Source of the DNA: Sulfitobacter sp.
GTDB lineage: Bacteria; Pseudomonadota; Alphaproteobacteria; Rhodobacterales; Rhodobacteraceae
Length of the DNA stretch: 36,725 nt
NCBI GenBank assembly: GCA_017854855.1
Contig: JAFMGZ010000036.1
Coordinates: 1 to 36,725 of the forward strand
Direction: 5' to 3'
Under the pieces are notes generated by a model. The model made no database searches and was not told where the DNA came from. It worked only from the letters and a program-made list of their open reading frames with translations. Positions 16,288-23,079 of this stretch are shown here, in pieces. The first letter of the stretch is position 1; each line of letters opens with the position of its first letter. A program made the position numbers and the translations under genes.

Positions 16288-16743
16288 TCAACCGCTTTGT
16301 TGGGGGTGCGGGGTGGAAAAAGGGGGCTGACCAAAGGTCAAAGGGCAGCGCATGACGAGCGCATCGGCCGATGCCGCATTTTTGCGCGCATAATAGCCCG
16401 CCCTAGTCGCAACGATCCCAAAGCCAAGGCGTTCATAGAGACCGCGTGCGGCAAGGTTGTCTGAGGCGACCTCAAGAAAGGCTGTCTCGGCCCTGTCCGC
16501 GTTGGCGTTCAGCCAGTTTTGCGTCAAAAGCAGGCCAATACCCTTGCGGTGCTGCGCGGGGTCTACCGCGAGCGTCAAAAGCTCTGTCTCTCCGGCCACG
16601 GTGCGCGACAGGGCGAAACCGGATGGATGGGGAAAGAGCGCGACAAAAGGGTTTTGCAGCAGGTCTTGGAACTCTGACGCCGACCATGGGCGTTCGGTGC
16701 GAAACGCGGCCTCGTGCAGGGCGGCAAGCTGCTGGGGTGTCAT
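16288..16743 (-). CDS. rimI: Ribosomal-protein-alanine N-acetyltransferase (RimI)
   Basis: This 151-residue GNAT acetyltransferase should acetylate the N-terminal alanine of ribosomal protein S18. The acetyl-CoA pyrophosphate-binding motif is seen as QHRKGIG in LAVDPAQHRKGIGLLLTQ. The C-terminal blocks FLEVASDNLAARGLYERLGF and GYYARK are typical of RimI. The ATG overlaps the tsaB stop by four bases (ATGA), the usual tsaB-rimI arrangement. The C-terminus beyond about 135 is a short Pro/Ser-rich tail. Confidence 0.9.
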   Translation of the reverse strand: MTPQQLAALHEAAFRTERPWSASEFQDLLQNPFVALFPHPSGFALSRTVAGETELLTLAVDPAQHRKGIGLLLTQNWLNANADRAETAFLEVASDNLAARGLYERLGFGIVATRAGYYARKNAASADALVMRCPLTFGQPPFSTPHPQQSG

Positions 16744-17345
16744 GACAGAATCGTTGGCGCGCTGTCGCGTGCTGGGGCGGCATCTGCGGGACGCAGATAC
16801 AGCGGGGCAGGGCGCAGGGTCTCTGAACTGTGGCGGGCAAGGGCGATCCTTGCGATGGCCACGGCCGTGGGAAAGACAGGGTGCGCGCCGCCATGGCCGA
16901 TCAATGGGCCCTCAAAGGCGGGCAGATGGGCGGCCTCCACCAAGGCGGGATCAGATCCTGCTGTCTGCCCGAATATTTTCAAAAAGACTTGATCGCGCCT
17001 GGCGTCAATGGCGCAGGCGCAAGGGCCCGGTTGTCCCAGTTGCAGCGCGTCAAAGGCACTGACCCCGACAGCCTTGATCCCCAGTCCCAGGGCCAGTCCC
17101 CGTGCGGCGGAAACGGAAATGCGAATGCCCGTGAAATTGCCCGGACCAATGCCCACGCCAATCGCGGTGAGATCCTGAAATGTGACGCCAGACTGCGCAA
17201 GAAGGTCCTGGCAGAGCCCCAAGAGCCGCTCTGCCTGTCCCTTTGCCATCGGCTCCACGGTGCTTTGCAGCACCTGATCGCCCGAAATCAAAGCAGCCGC
17301 GCAATGCGCGGCTGATGTGTCGAATGCAAGGACAAGTCCGGTCAT
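16740..17345 (-). CDS. tsaB: tRNA threonylcarbamoyladenosine biosynthesis protein TsaB
   Basis: This 201-residue ASKHA-fold protein works with TsaD and TsaE to form t6A at position 37 of ANN-decoding tRNAs. The start MTGLVLAFDTSAAHCAAAL carries the phosphate-1 loop, and GVGIGPGNFTGIRISVSAARGLALG is the strongly conserved TsaB block. The second half is divergent, as usual. It lies 10 bases after the Nfu gene and overlaps rimI by four bases, so nfu, tsaB and rimI are probably one transcript. Confidence 0.92.
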   Translation of the reverse strand: MTGLVLAFDTSAAHCAAALISGDQVLQSTVEPMAKGQAERLLGLCQDLLAQSGVTFQDLTAIGVGIGPGNFTGIRISVSAARGLALGLGIKAVGVSAFDALQLGQPGPCACAIDARRDQVFLKIFGQTAGSDPALVEAAHLPAFEGPLIGHGGAHPVFPTAVAIARIALARHSSETLRPAPLYLRPADAAPARDSAPTILS

Positions 17346-17355
17346 TTGTGGCGTC

Positions 17356-17916
17356 TTATGCGACAGGGCGCACTTCGGTCACTTCCGGGATGTAATGGCG
17401 CAACAGGTTCTCGATGCCCATTTTCAGCGTCAGCGTGGAGGACGGACAACCCGCGCAGGCCCCTTGCATGTGCAGATAAACAACGCCGCGGTCAAAGCCG
17501 TGGAAGGTGATATCGCCGCCATCCTGCGCCACCGCAGGGCGGACCCGGCTGTCCAGCAGTTCCTTGATCTGGCCCACGATCTCGCCGTCTTCGCCGTCGT
17601 GATCCGCATGGCCGGAACTGGGTTTGTGATCTTCGCCCATGACCGGCTGGCCGGATTGGTAATGCTCCATGATCGCACCCAGAAGGGCGGGCTTGATATG
17701 GTCCCACTCAACCGCGTCGTCCTTGGTCACCGTGACAAAGTCGATGCCAAAGAAAATTCCGGTCACACCGTCCACTGCGAACAAACGCGTCGCCAGCGGC
17801 GATCCTGACGCCGTGTCGGCGGTGGGAAAATCAGCTGTGCCCACTTCCAGAACCGTTTGACCGGGCAGGAATTTCAGCGTGGCAGGGTTTGGCGTGGATT
17901 CTGTCTGAATAAACAT
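17356..17916 (-). CDS. Nfu-type iron-sulfur cluster carrier protein (NifU C-terminal domain)
   Basis: This 186-residue protein has an N-terminal Nfu_N domain (MFIQTESTPNPATLKFLPGQ onward) and a C-terminal NifU-like domain with the cluster-binding CxxC at Cys154 and Cys157 (GACAGCPSS). It delivers 4Fe-4S clusters to apoproteins. I chose the ATG at 17916 because MFIQTESTPNP is the conserved start of alpha-proteobacterial and mitochondrial NFU1 proteins and an AGGA site lies upstream; a longer reading adds 27 non-conserved residues. A His/Asp/Glu-rich linker (about 95-112) joins the domains. Confidence 0.92.
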   Translation of the reverse strand: MFIQTESTPNPATLKFLPGQTVLEVGTADFPTADTASGSPLATRLFAVDGVTGIFFGIDFVTVTKDDAVEWDHIKPALLGAIMEHYQSGQPVMGEDHKPSSGHADHDGEDGEIVGQIKELLDSRVRPAVAQDGGDITFHGFDRGVVYLHMQGACAGCPSSTLTLKMGIENLLRHYIPEVTEVRPVA

Positions 17917-18000
17917 CTGGGCGTCCTTTGATTGGCTCTGTCTGATATGCGGATCAGCAGGCCGTCTTTCAAGTATTGGAAACATTCTAAACCGCATGTG

Positions 18001-18021
18001 CAGCCGGGTCCAGCCCGGCTG
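18001..18021 (-). terminator. GC-rich hairpin after the universal stress gene
   Basis: CAGCCGGG (18001-18008) pairs perfectly with CCCGGCTG (18014-18021) around five bases. It starts 12 bases beyond the stress-gene stop and lies upstream of the Nfu gene. The T-run expected of an intrinsic terminator is missing, so it may only stabilise the 3' end. Confidence 0.4.
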
Positions 18022-18032
18022 TTACCATCGGA

Positions 18033-18491
18033 TCAGGTGATCGCCTCGAGCCGTTCCTTGCTCAGATCACCGGGGACAATGGTGATGGGCACGGGCAAGG
18101 ACCCCGCCGCGCGGGATAATTGTGTCACCAAAGGGCCGGGTCCCTTTTTCTTGTCGGCGGATGCCCCAAGCACCAGAACCCCGATGTCCGGATCAGCAGA
18201 TATATGGGCAATGATTTCGTCAACAGGCACGCCCTCGCGGATCACAAGTTCGGGGTCGACACCCTGTTTGTCGCGCATCCATTTGGCAAAGACTTCAAAA
18301 TGCACCTCGATGCGTTCCCGCGCCTCTTCGCGCATGATGTCACTGACACCGATCCAGTGATTGAATTCATCTGGCGGGATCACGGACAGCACGGCCACAC
18401 CGCCGCCGGTATGGTTGGCGCGCATCGCGGCAAACCGCATGGCATTAAGGCATTCTGTGCTGTCATCCAGCACCACGAGGAACTTGCGCAT
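18033..18491 (-). CDS. Universal stress protein (UspA family)
   Basis: This 152-residue single Usp domain starts MRKFLVVLDDSTECLNAMRF, the conserved first strand with its aspartates. It ends with the nucleotide-binding region GASADKKKGPGPLVTQLSRA and PVPITIVPG, a variant of the G-x2-G-x9-G-S/T motif of ATP-binding Usp proteins. It is likely cytoplasmic and involved in stress endurance; the precise role is unknown. The ATG has an AAGGAGA site. It stands between the aminotransferase and Nfu genes with about 100-base gaps on each side, so it probably has its own promoter. Confidence 0.88.
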   Translation of the reverse strand: MRKFLVVLDDSTECLNAMRFAAMRANHTGGGVAVLSVIPPDEFNHWIGVSDIMREEARERIEVHFEVFAKWMRDKQGVDPELVIREGVPVDEIIAHISADPDIGVLVLGASADKKKGPGPLVTQLSRAAGSLPVPITIVPGDLSKERLEAIT

Positions 18492-18588
18492 CTTTGGTCT
18501 CCTTGCGCGGGATCATGGCGTCAGAACCGCATCCACGCAATCGCTAAGTGATTGGGCGTGACAGGCGGCCCCGGCCTCATCGGTCGAA

Positions 18589-19464
18589 TTAACGCTCGGA
18601 CGCAGCCCAATCCCAGTACATTTCGCGCACCCGTCGGGTAACCGGATTGGCATTGGCCCCAATCTCGTACTTGGTATCGTCAAAGGCGGCCACCGGCGTG
18701 ACTTTCATCATGTTGCCGGACAGGAATACCTCATCTGCGGCATGAAAATCGTCAAAGGATAAGACGGCTTCGTGCACTTTCAGGCCATCGGCGGCCATGT
18801 TGATCATATGCCTTTCGCGTGTGATGCCGGCCAGAAAAGTTCCATTGGGCACGGGGGTGAAAACTTCACCATCCTTGACCATGAACACATTGGCCGATGC
18901 GGTTTCGGCGACATTGCCGATGGCATCAGCCACCAATGCGTTGCCAAACCCTTTTGACCGCGCCTCTGCCATCATCCGGGCGTTATTGGGATACAAGCAG
19001 CCCGCTTTTGCGTTCACCACATTGTCTTCCAGCACTGGGCGGCGGAAACGGGTTCGGGTCAGTGTCGTGGCGGCTTCTGGCGGGGCCATCGGGATCTCTT
19101 CTAGGGAAATGGCAAAGCCCGTGGCACCAGCACGCGGCACGATGCCCAATTCATCCCCTGCCAGTGCCCAATACATCGGCCGAATATAGACTGGCTGGTC
19201 GCGGGTATAGCTGGCCAGCCCTTCGCGGATCATGTCCACCATATCTTGGGTCGATACGGTTGGTGTGATCATCAGCGCCGCAGCAGATCTGTTAATCCGC
19301 GCGCAATGTTTTTCCAGATCAGGCGACAGCCCGTCAAACAGGCGCGCGCCGTCAAAGACCGTGGTTCCCAGCCATGCGCCGTGATCTGCGGCATTGATCA
19401 CCATCCGGTCACCATCATGCCATGCGCCGTCGAAATAGGTTTTGATATTTGTGCCTGTGGCCAT
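18589..19464 (-). CDS. Branched-chain amino acid aminotransferase (class IV, IlvE-like)
   Basis: This 291-residue PLP enzyme of fold type IV probably transfers amino groups between glutamate and 2-keto acids of Leu, Ile and Val. The PLP lysine should be Lys153 in NVVNAKAGCLYPNN, and the family block GNVAETASANVFMVKDGEVFTP follows. A shorter N-terminus than E. coli IlvE and the sequence HGAWLGTTVFDGARLF are typical of the Rhodobacterales enzyme. D-amino-acid or aminodeoxychorismate lyase activity cannot be excluded for this fold. It starts 9 bases after the small gene upstream and is likely cotranscribed with it. Confidence 0.85.
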   Translation of the reverse strand: MATGTNIKTYFDGAWHDGDRMVINAADHGAWLGTTVFDGARLFDGLSPDLEKHCARINRSAAALMITPTVSTQDMVDMIREGLASYTRDQPVYIRPMYWALAGDELGIVPRAGATGFAISLEEIPMAPPEAATTLTRTRFRRPVLEDNVVNAKAGCLYPNNARMMAEARSKGFGNALVADAIGNVAETASANVFMVKDGEVFTPVPNGTFLAGITRERHMINMAADGLKVHEAVLSFDDFHAADEVFLSGNMMKVTPVAAFDDTKYEIGANANPVTRRVREMYWDWAASER

Positions 19465-19473
19465 GGGCTGTCC

Positions 19474-19707
19474 TTACTTGCGCGTGCTGCGATAGATGCC
19501 TTCGGGCAGGTTCAACGCGGCAGTCAGGTCGCGCAACTGCTCGGGCGATAGGGTGATCTTGGACACGCGATCGGTCCGTGGATCCCACTGCTCAAAGGTG
19601 ATTTCGGTGTCAAAGGCCTGCACGATCACATCCTCGCGCAAAGGGGTGTCCCCTTCGTCGACAAGGGTGATCACGGAGGCGTCAAATTCGTGCTCAATGG
19701 TAAACAT
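19474..19707 (-). CDS. Conserved-looking 77-residue protein of unknown function
   Basis: Starting at ATG 19707 the protein reads MFTIEHEFDASVITLVDEGD and continues with an acidic, beta-rich sequence (FEQWDPRTDRVSKITLS) and a C-terminal helix (PEQLRDLTAALNLPEGIY). There is no membrane segment, cysteine or known catalytic motif. The binding site AGGGTCG is weak. A start 24 codons earlier is possible, but the added residues look non-coding. It sits 9 bases before the aminotransferase gene, suggesting cotranscription. I do not recognise the family. Confidence 0.7.
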   Translation of the reverse strand: MFTIEHEFDASVITLVDEGDTPLREDVIVQAFDTEITFEQWDPRTDRVSKITLSPEQLRDLTAALNLPEGIYRSTRK

Positions 19708-19835
19708 ACATCGACCCTGAGGCTTTCGGCGGATCATTGCAAGAGCAGAGCGCCAGCGCGGTTGATCAGACTGGCACATGCAACCTCACGTGCTAATATG
19801 CAAAAAAGAGCAGGCTCACCGAAAGGACCCATCCG

Positions 19836-20555
19836 ATGATCAAAAAGACCCTTGGCGCGCTTTCAGTTGTGGCTCTTGTTGCGGCCTGCGATGTGGCACC
19901 GGTACAGCAAGGACCCGGACCGCAGGCCCCCACCCAAGCGGCTCCAAGCGCGCCTGCCATGTCGGCCAGCCAGTCGGCGCGCAGCTTTTTGCGGGTGGTC
20001 CAAACCGTGGAGCCTGTGGCAGAGCGTGAATGCCGTGCCAGAACATCCGGCGTGAATTGTGATTTCAATATCGTGGTGGATGACCGGCCCGGCCAGCCGC
20101 CCAACGCCTTTCAGACCTTGGATAAACAGGGCCGGCCCGTGGTGGCGTTTACCCTCGCGCTGATTGCAGATGCACGCAACGAGGACGAATTGGCCTTTGT
20201 GCTGGGCCATGAGACGGCGCATCACATTGCAGGGCATATCGCGCGCCAGCAACAAAACGCTGTGGCGGGGGCAGTGATCTTTGCGGGTCTTGCGACCCTG
20301 TCGGGGGGTGGCTCTGAGGCGGTGCGCACCGCACAGCGTCTGGGTGCCGAAGTGGGCGCACGCAGCTATTCCAAGGATTTTGAGCTGGAGGCAGATGCGC
20401 TGGGCACGGTGATCACCGCGCGGGCGGGATTTGACCCATTGCGGGGTGCCGAATTCTTTACCCGCATTCCTGATCCCGGCGACAAGTTCCTGGGCACGCA
20501 TCCGCCCAACGCCTCGCGCATAGACGTCGTCCGCCGCACGGTTGCGGGCCTCTAA
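19836..20555 (+). CDS. M48-family metalloprotease, predicted lipoprotein
   Basis: This 239-residue protein begins with a lipoprotein signal (MIKKTLGALSVVALVAACDV, lipidated Cys18). A Pro/Ala/Gln-rich linker follows (about 22-48). The zinc-protease motif is HETAH (125-129), and the third ligand is probably Glu183 in KDFELEADALG. Length and layout match small Oma1/YcaL-like periplasmic M48 proteases, which act in envelope quality control. The ATG has an AAAGGA site. It is divergent from the 77-residue gene and followed by a hairpin and a small Tat-signal gene. Confidence 0.9.
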   Translation: MIKKTLGALSVVALVAACDVAPVQQGPGPQAPTQAAPSAPAMSASQSARSFLRVVQTVEPVAERECRARTSGVNCDFNIVVDDRPGQPPNAFQTLDKQGRPVVAFTLALIADARNEDELAFVLGHETAHHIAGHIARQQQNAVAGAVIFAGLATLSGGGSEAVRTAQRLGAEVGARSYSKDFELEADALGTVITARAGFDPLRGAEFFTRIPDPGDKFLGTHPPNASRIDVVRRTVAGL

Positions 20556-20586
20556 TCGCGCATCGTCTTTGATCGGTTATTGTCGT

Positions 20587-20617
20587 TGATCCCTTGCCAC
20601 TGGTTTTGGCGGGATCA
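20587..20617 (+). terminator. Hairpin after the M48 protease gene
   Basis: TGATCCC (20587-20593) pairs with GGGATCA (20611-20617), and GCCA (20596-20599) pairs with TGGC (20607-20610) inside it, giving 11 base pairs with a TT bulge. A T-run (CTTTTTC) comes only after about ten further bases, so it is a plausible but imperfect terminator, or a leader structure of the next gene. Confidence 0.45.
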
Positions 20618-20656
20618 TCGGCGTATCTTTTTCACGGCGGCATAAAGGAACGGACC

Positions 20657-21016
20657 ATGACACAGCATTCACCTCTTTCCCGGCGCACTTTGATGGGCTG
20701 TATTGCGGCGGCCCTGATCGCGGGACCGGCCTTTGCCCAGCAAATCGACATCAATGGTGTCTATGATGCGCAGGGGCGTAACCCCGACGGTTCTGCCTAT
20801 AGCGGTCAGGCAACCGTGGCAGAGCAAAGCGGCGCGGTCGAGATCAACTGGATCGTGGGCAACCAGCATTACAAGGGTACCGGGGTCCGCGATGGTCAGG
20901 TGGTCATGGTGAATTTTGGGGTGCCGGCACCTGTCATCTATGTGGTCATGTCAAACGGTGATCTGCATGGCACATGGGAAAACGGCACCGCGCTGGAGCG
21001 TTTGGTGCGCAGGTAA
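20657..21016 (+). CDS. Small exported protein with twin-arginine signal, unknown function
   Basis: This 119-residue protein starts at ATG 20657 with an AAAGGA site. The N-terminus MTQHSPLSRRTLMGCIAAAL carries a twin-arginine motif followed by a hydrophobic core, with cleavage probably after AFA (QQIDINGVYD follows). The mature part of about 90 residues is a beta-rich domain (GQATVAEQSGAVEINWIVGN; MSNGDLHGTWENGTALERLV), similar in style to small lipocalin-like or fimbrial-like periplasmic proteins. I do not recognise a named family. It lies three bases before the YigZ-family gene and is likely cotranscribed with it. Confidence 0.75.
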   Translation: MTQHSPLSRRTLMGCIAAALIAGPAFAQQIDINGVYDAQGRNPDGSAYSGQATVAEQSGAVEINWIVGNQHYKGTGVRDGQVVMVNFGVPAPVIYVVMSNGDLHGTWENGTALERLVRR

Positions 21017-21019
21017 CTC

Positions 21020-21406
21020 ATGCCAAAGCCCGCAACCAAACTGGGCGTGATCCTGACCGATCGCGGGTCAAAATACGCGGTCTCGGGGGCCGCTGTGGAC
21101 AGCCGAGCACAGGTTGATGCCACCCTCAAGACGCTCAAACGTGACAAGGCCTATGCCAAGGCGACCCATAACACATGGGGTGTTCTGCTGCCCGATGGCA
21201 CCCCTCTCAAGGGCGATGACGGAGAGGCAGGGGCGGGTATGGTCATCTTGCGGATGCTGGAGCGGGCAGAGCTGCAAGGCCATGTGATCATCGTCACCCG
21301 ATGGTACGGTGGCAAACATCTGGGCGGTGACCGGTTTCGCCATGTGCAAACCTGTGTCAGCGCCTATCTAGACGCTTATGGTGATGGCGGAAAAAAAGCA
21401 GATTGA
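21020..21406 (+). CDS. YigZ/IMPACT family (UPF0029) protein
   Basis: This 128-residue protein has the hallmark of the UPF0029 N-terminal domain, VTRWYGGKHLGGDRFRHV, preceded by DDGEAGAGMVILRML (usually DDGEPxGTAG in the family). It corresponds to the Impact domain alone and lacks the C-terminal DUF1949 part of E. coli YigZ. IMPACT regulates the kinase Gcn2 in eukaryotes, while the bacterial role is unclear. The last 39 bases overlap the 3' end of the hemolysin-III gene on the opposite strand. Confidence 0.85.
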   Translation: MPKPATKLGVILTDRGSKYAVSGAAVDSRAQVDATLKTLKRDKAYAKATHNTWGVLLPDGTPLKGDDGEAGAGMVILRMLERAELQGHVIIVTRWYGGKHLGGDRFRHVQTCVSAYLDAYGDGGKKAD

Positions 21407-21988
21407 GGCCAAAAGCACGACGGCATGCCAGATCGCGTTTTGATAGCGCATGCCGGGATGGGCATAGATCAATGTGCCGGCTGAATAGATCAGCCCGCCG
21501 GTGACAACCAGCGTCAGCGCGGCACCGCTCAGGCTGTGCCACATCGGCCAGACCAACAGCACCGACAACCAGCCCATGCCCAGATAAAGCGCCAGTGACC
21601 CCTTGCCGTCCGTGCGCCAGAACCACAATTTCGCCACCGCGCCCACAGCCGCCAGAAGCCAGACAATGCCCAGGATACCATAGGCAAATCCCGACCCGAT
21701 CGCGGCCACCAGCGGCGTATAGGTACCGGCAATCTTGAGATAGATCGCGGCATGATCAATACGGTGCAGCATCGGGCGTATCCGCTCTGCCGGGGTCAGG
21801 TGGTAGACCGCTGATGCAGCAAGCGCAAAGAGCATGCAAAAGGCATAGACCGCTGTTGCTACAATATCGGCCGTCGTCTGTGCCGCCTGCATCAAAAGCA
21901 GCGCCGAGGCGGGGATTGCCAGGCCAAGCCCGGCCACATGAACCGCGCCGTCTGCAATCGTTTCGGATTTGGAATAGGGATAAGCCAT
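21368..21988 (-). CDS. Hemolysin III / PAQR-like seven-helix membrane protein
   Basis: This 206-residue protein has seven predicted membrane helices. Family blocks are SETIADGAVHVAGLGLAIP at the N-terminus, SAVYHLTP and HRIDHAAIYLKIAGTYTP in the middle, and NAIWHAVVLLAS near the end. The conserved Ser/His/Asp/His set of the CREST superfamily is present. Hemolysin III proteins are related to adiponectin-receptor-like hydrolases, and physiological roles in bacteria are uncertain. No good Shine-Dalgarno site precedes ATG 21988. The 3' end overlaps the YigZ-family gene by 39 bases, tail to tail. Confidence 0.9.
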   Translation of the reverse strand: MAYPYSKSETIADGAVHVAGLGLAIPASALLLMQAAQTTADIVATAVYAFCMLFALAASAVYHLTPAERIRPMLHRIDHAAIYLKIAGTYTPLVAAIGSGFAYGILGIVWLLAAVGAVAKLWFWRTDGKGSLALYLGMGWLSVLLVWPMWHSLSGAALTLVVTGGLIYSAGTLIYAHPGMRYQNAIWHAVVLLASICFFSAITISV

Positions 21989-22036
21989 GGCATAATGATA
22001 GCAGTGAGATGTGGCAAAACCATGACTGACTTGGCG

Positions 22037-22408
22037 TCAGCCCCGGCGCTGCCTGCGCAGATGCATCTGGTAGAGCAGCGGTGCCGCGATGTGATCATAG
22101 ACCAGACAGGCCAGCGGGTTGACCACAGGCCATGACACCAGCCGCGCCACCCATCGGGTTTGCGGGATGTCCTGCCACAGCGCAATGAACGCAGGCACCC
22201 CGGCAAGGGTCAGCCGGCCCTTGCGCACATGAAACCGCTTTGCCGCCTCCTCGGCAGTGATCCCCCATGCCGCCAGCTTGTCTGGATCGGTGGCATCGTC
22301 ATAGGTGATCGGCAACGCGGCCTGCGCGCTTAGCTTGGCATAATGATCCACCTCCCGACTGCAAATCGGGCAAGAGGCATTGTACAGGACTTCGGTTTTA
22401 TCGCTCAT
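22037..22408 (-). CDS. DCC-family (DUF393) thiol-disulfide oxidoreductase-like protein
   Basis: This 123-residue protein carries an N-terminal CPIC motif (Cys13, Cys16 in YNASCPICSREVDHY), the thioredoxin-like CxxC of the DCC family. The family signature continues with LAAWGITAEEAAKRFHV and the C-terminal amphipathic segment ARLVSWPVVNPLACLVYD. Its electron partner is unknown. The ATG has a GAAGG site. It lies between the repeat-containing small gene (38 bases upstream) and the hemolysin-III gene (48 bases downstream), so the three may be cotranscribed. Confidence 0.88.
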   Translation of the reverse strand: MSDKTEVLYNASCPICSREVDHYAKLSAQAALPITYDDATDPDKLAAWGITAEEAAKRFHVRKGRLTLAGVPAFIALWQDIPQTRWVARLVSWPVVNPLACLVYDHIAAPLLYQMHLRRQRRG

Positions 22409-22446
22409 GGCCTTCAGATAGGGCGCGGCGATGCCCGATCAAAGGG

Positions 22447-22815
22447 TCAGCGCGGCTTATTGCTGTCAATCCACCGCGACATAAGGCCCTTGTCGCGGAA
22501 ACATTCCGGCGGCACCGGGTTGCGCTTGAGCGTGGCAATGCGCTCAGCAAAGGCGACCTGTTTGGAAGACGGATAGTTCGAAAACCGCCCCTGCGCCACG
22601 GGTGCCTTATGCGCGTCGATCCATCTGGACAGGGCAGCGCGGTCGCGGGTGATACCCTCGGGCAGTTGCTGTTTGGACTTGGCCGCCAGCGTGCTGGCGT
22701 AGGCGATCTGCTTTTCCGTGGCGGGCAGCGGCTGTGCCAACGGCAGGTCGGCCTGAACGGCCGTGGCCCCCTGCGAGGGGGAGAACAGACCGGGAATGGA
22801 CGGCTGAAAGGACAT
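22447..22815 (-). CDS. 122-residue protein made of two tandem repeats, under a LexA-like box
   Basis: The protein contains two gap-free copies of a 39-residue unit, at about 32-70 and 82-120, exactly 50 residues apart. Conserved positions include Lys-Gln (35-36 and 85-86), an aromatic (39 and 89), Arg-Asp (57-58 and 107-108) and SRWID (63-67 and 113-117). Each copy looks like two helices ending in SRWID-x-x-K. The first 30 residues are Pro/Gln-rich. There is no signal peptide. ATG 22815 follows a GAGGAG site. I do not recognise a characterised family, though similar (T/S)xKQ...A repeats occur in unnamed alpha-proteobacterial proteins. The promoter carries a GTTC-N7-GTTC element, suggesting control by LexA and a link to DNA damage. 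Confidence 0.78.
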   Translation of the reverse strand: MSFQPSIPGLFSPSQGATAVQADLPLAQPLPATEKQIAYASTLAAKSKQQLPEGITRDRAALSRWIDAHKAPVAQGRFSNYPSSKQVAFAERIATLKRNPVPPECFRDKGLMSRWIDSNKPR

Positions 22816-22851
22816 GGGATGCTCCTCGTCTTAACTGTTGGTTAAGAGATA

Positions 22852-22866
22852 GAACATAAAGAGAAC
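22852..22866 (-). promoter_or_regulatory. LexA-type SOS box (GTTC-N7-GTTC) within a promoter
   Basis: On the minus strand the bases read GTTC-TCTTTAT-GTTC, an exact match to the alpha-proteobacterial LexA direct repeat with its AT-rich spacer. It lies 37-51 bases before the start codon. A -35-like TTGATT (22874 to 22869) and a -10-like TATCTC (22851 to 22846) flank it with 17-base spacing, so the box fills the spacer as SOS operators often do. An inverted repeat CTTAAC/GTTAAG (22830-22846) follows toward the gene. Confidence 0.65.
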
Positions 22867-22942
22867 AAAATCAAGTCTTGGGTTAAGATGTGTGAATATC
22901 TGCTCTCACGGCAGGCAAAACGCGCACCCTGCAGCGCGCGAC

Positions 22943-22988
22943 TGGTACGCAAAGGCGTGCCATCAATAAGCGGCGCACCTTTGGTGCG
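22943..22988. other. Two adjacent hairpins in the gap between rimO and the SOS-box gene
   Basis: The 264-base gap 22816-23079 holds, besides the LexA box, two short stems: TGGTACGC (22943-22950) with GCGTGCCA (22955-22962), including one G-T pair, and CGCACC (22974-22979) with GGTGCG (22983-22988). No T-run follows on either strand. They may mark the rimO 3' end or a small RNA. I see no convincing coding region here. Confidence 0.3.
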
Positions 22989-23079
22989 ACGGGGCGGTCT
23001 GGCGCTGCATGGCACCTATGCCTTGGTTTCGTCTGGGTGGGGGGTACGTTCTGTTGTTGTCATGGCAAAAACTAAGCCC

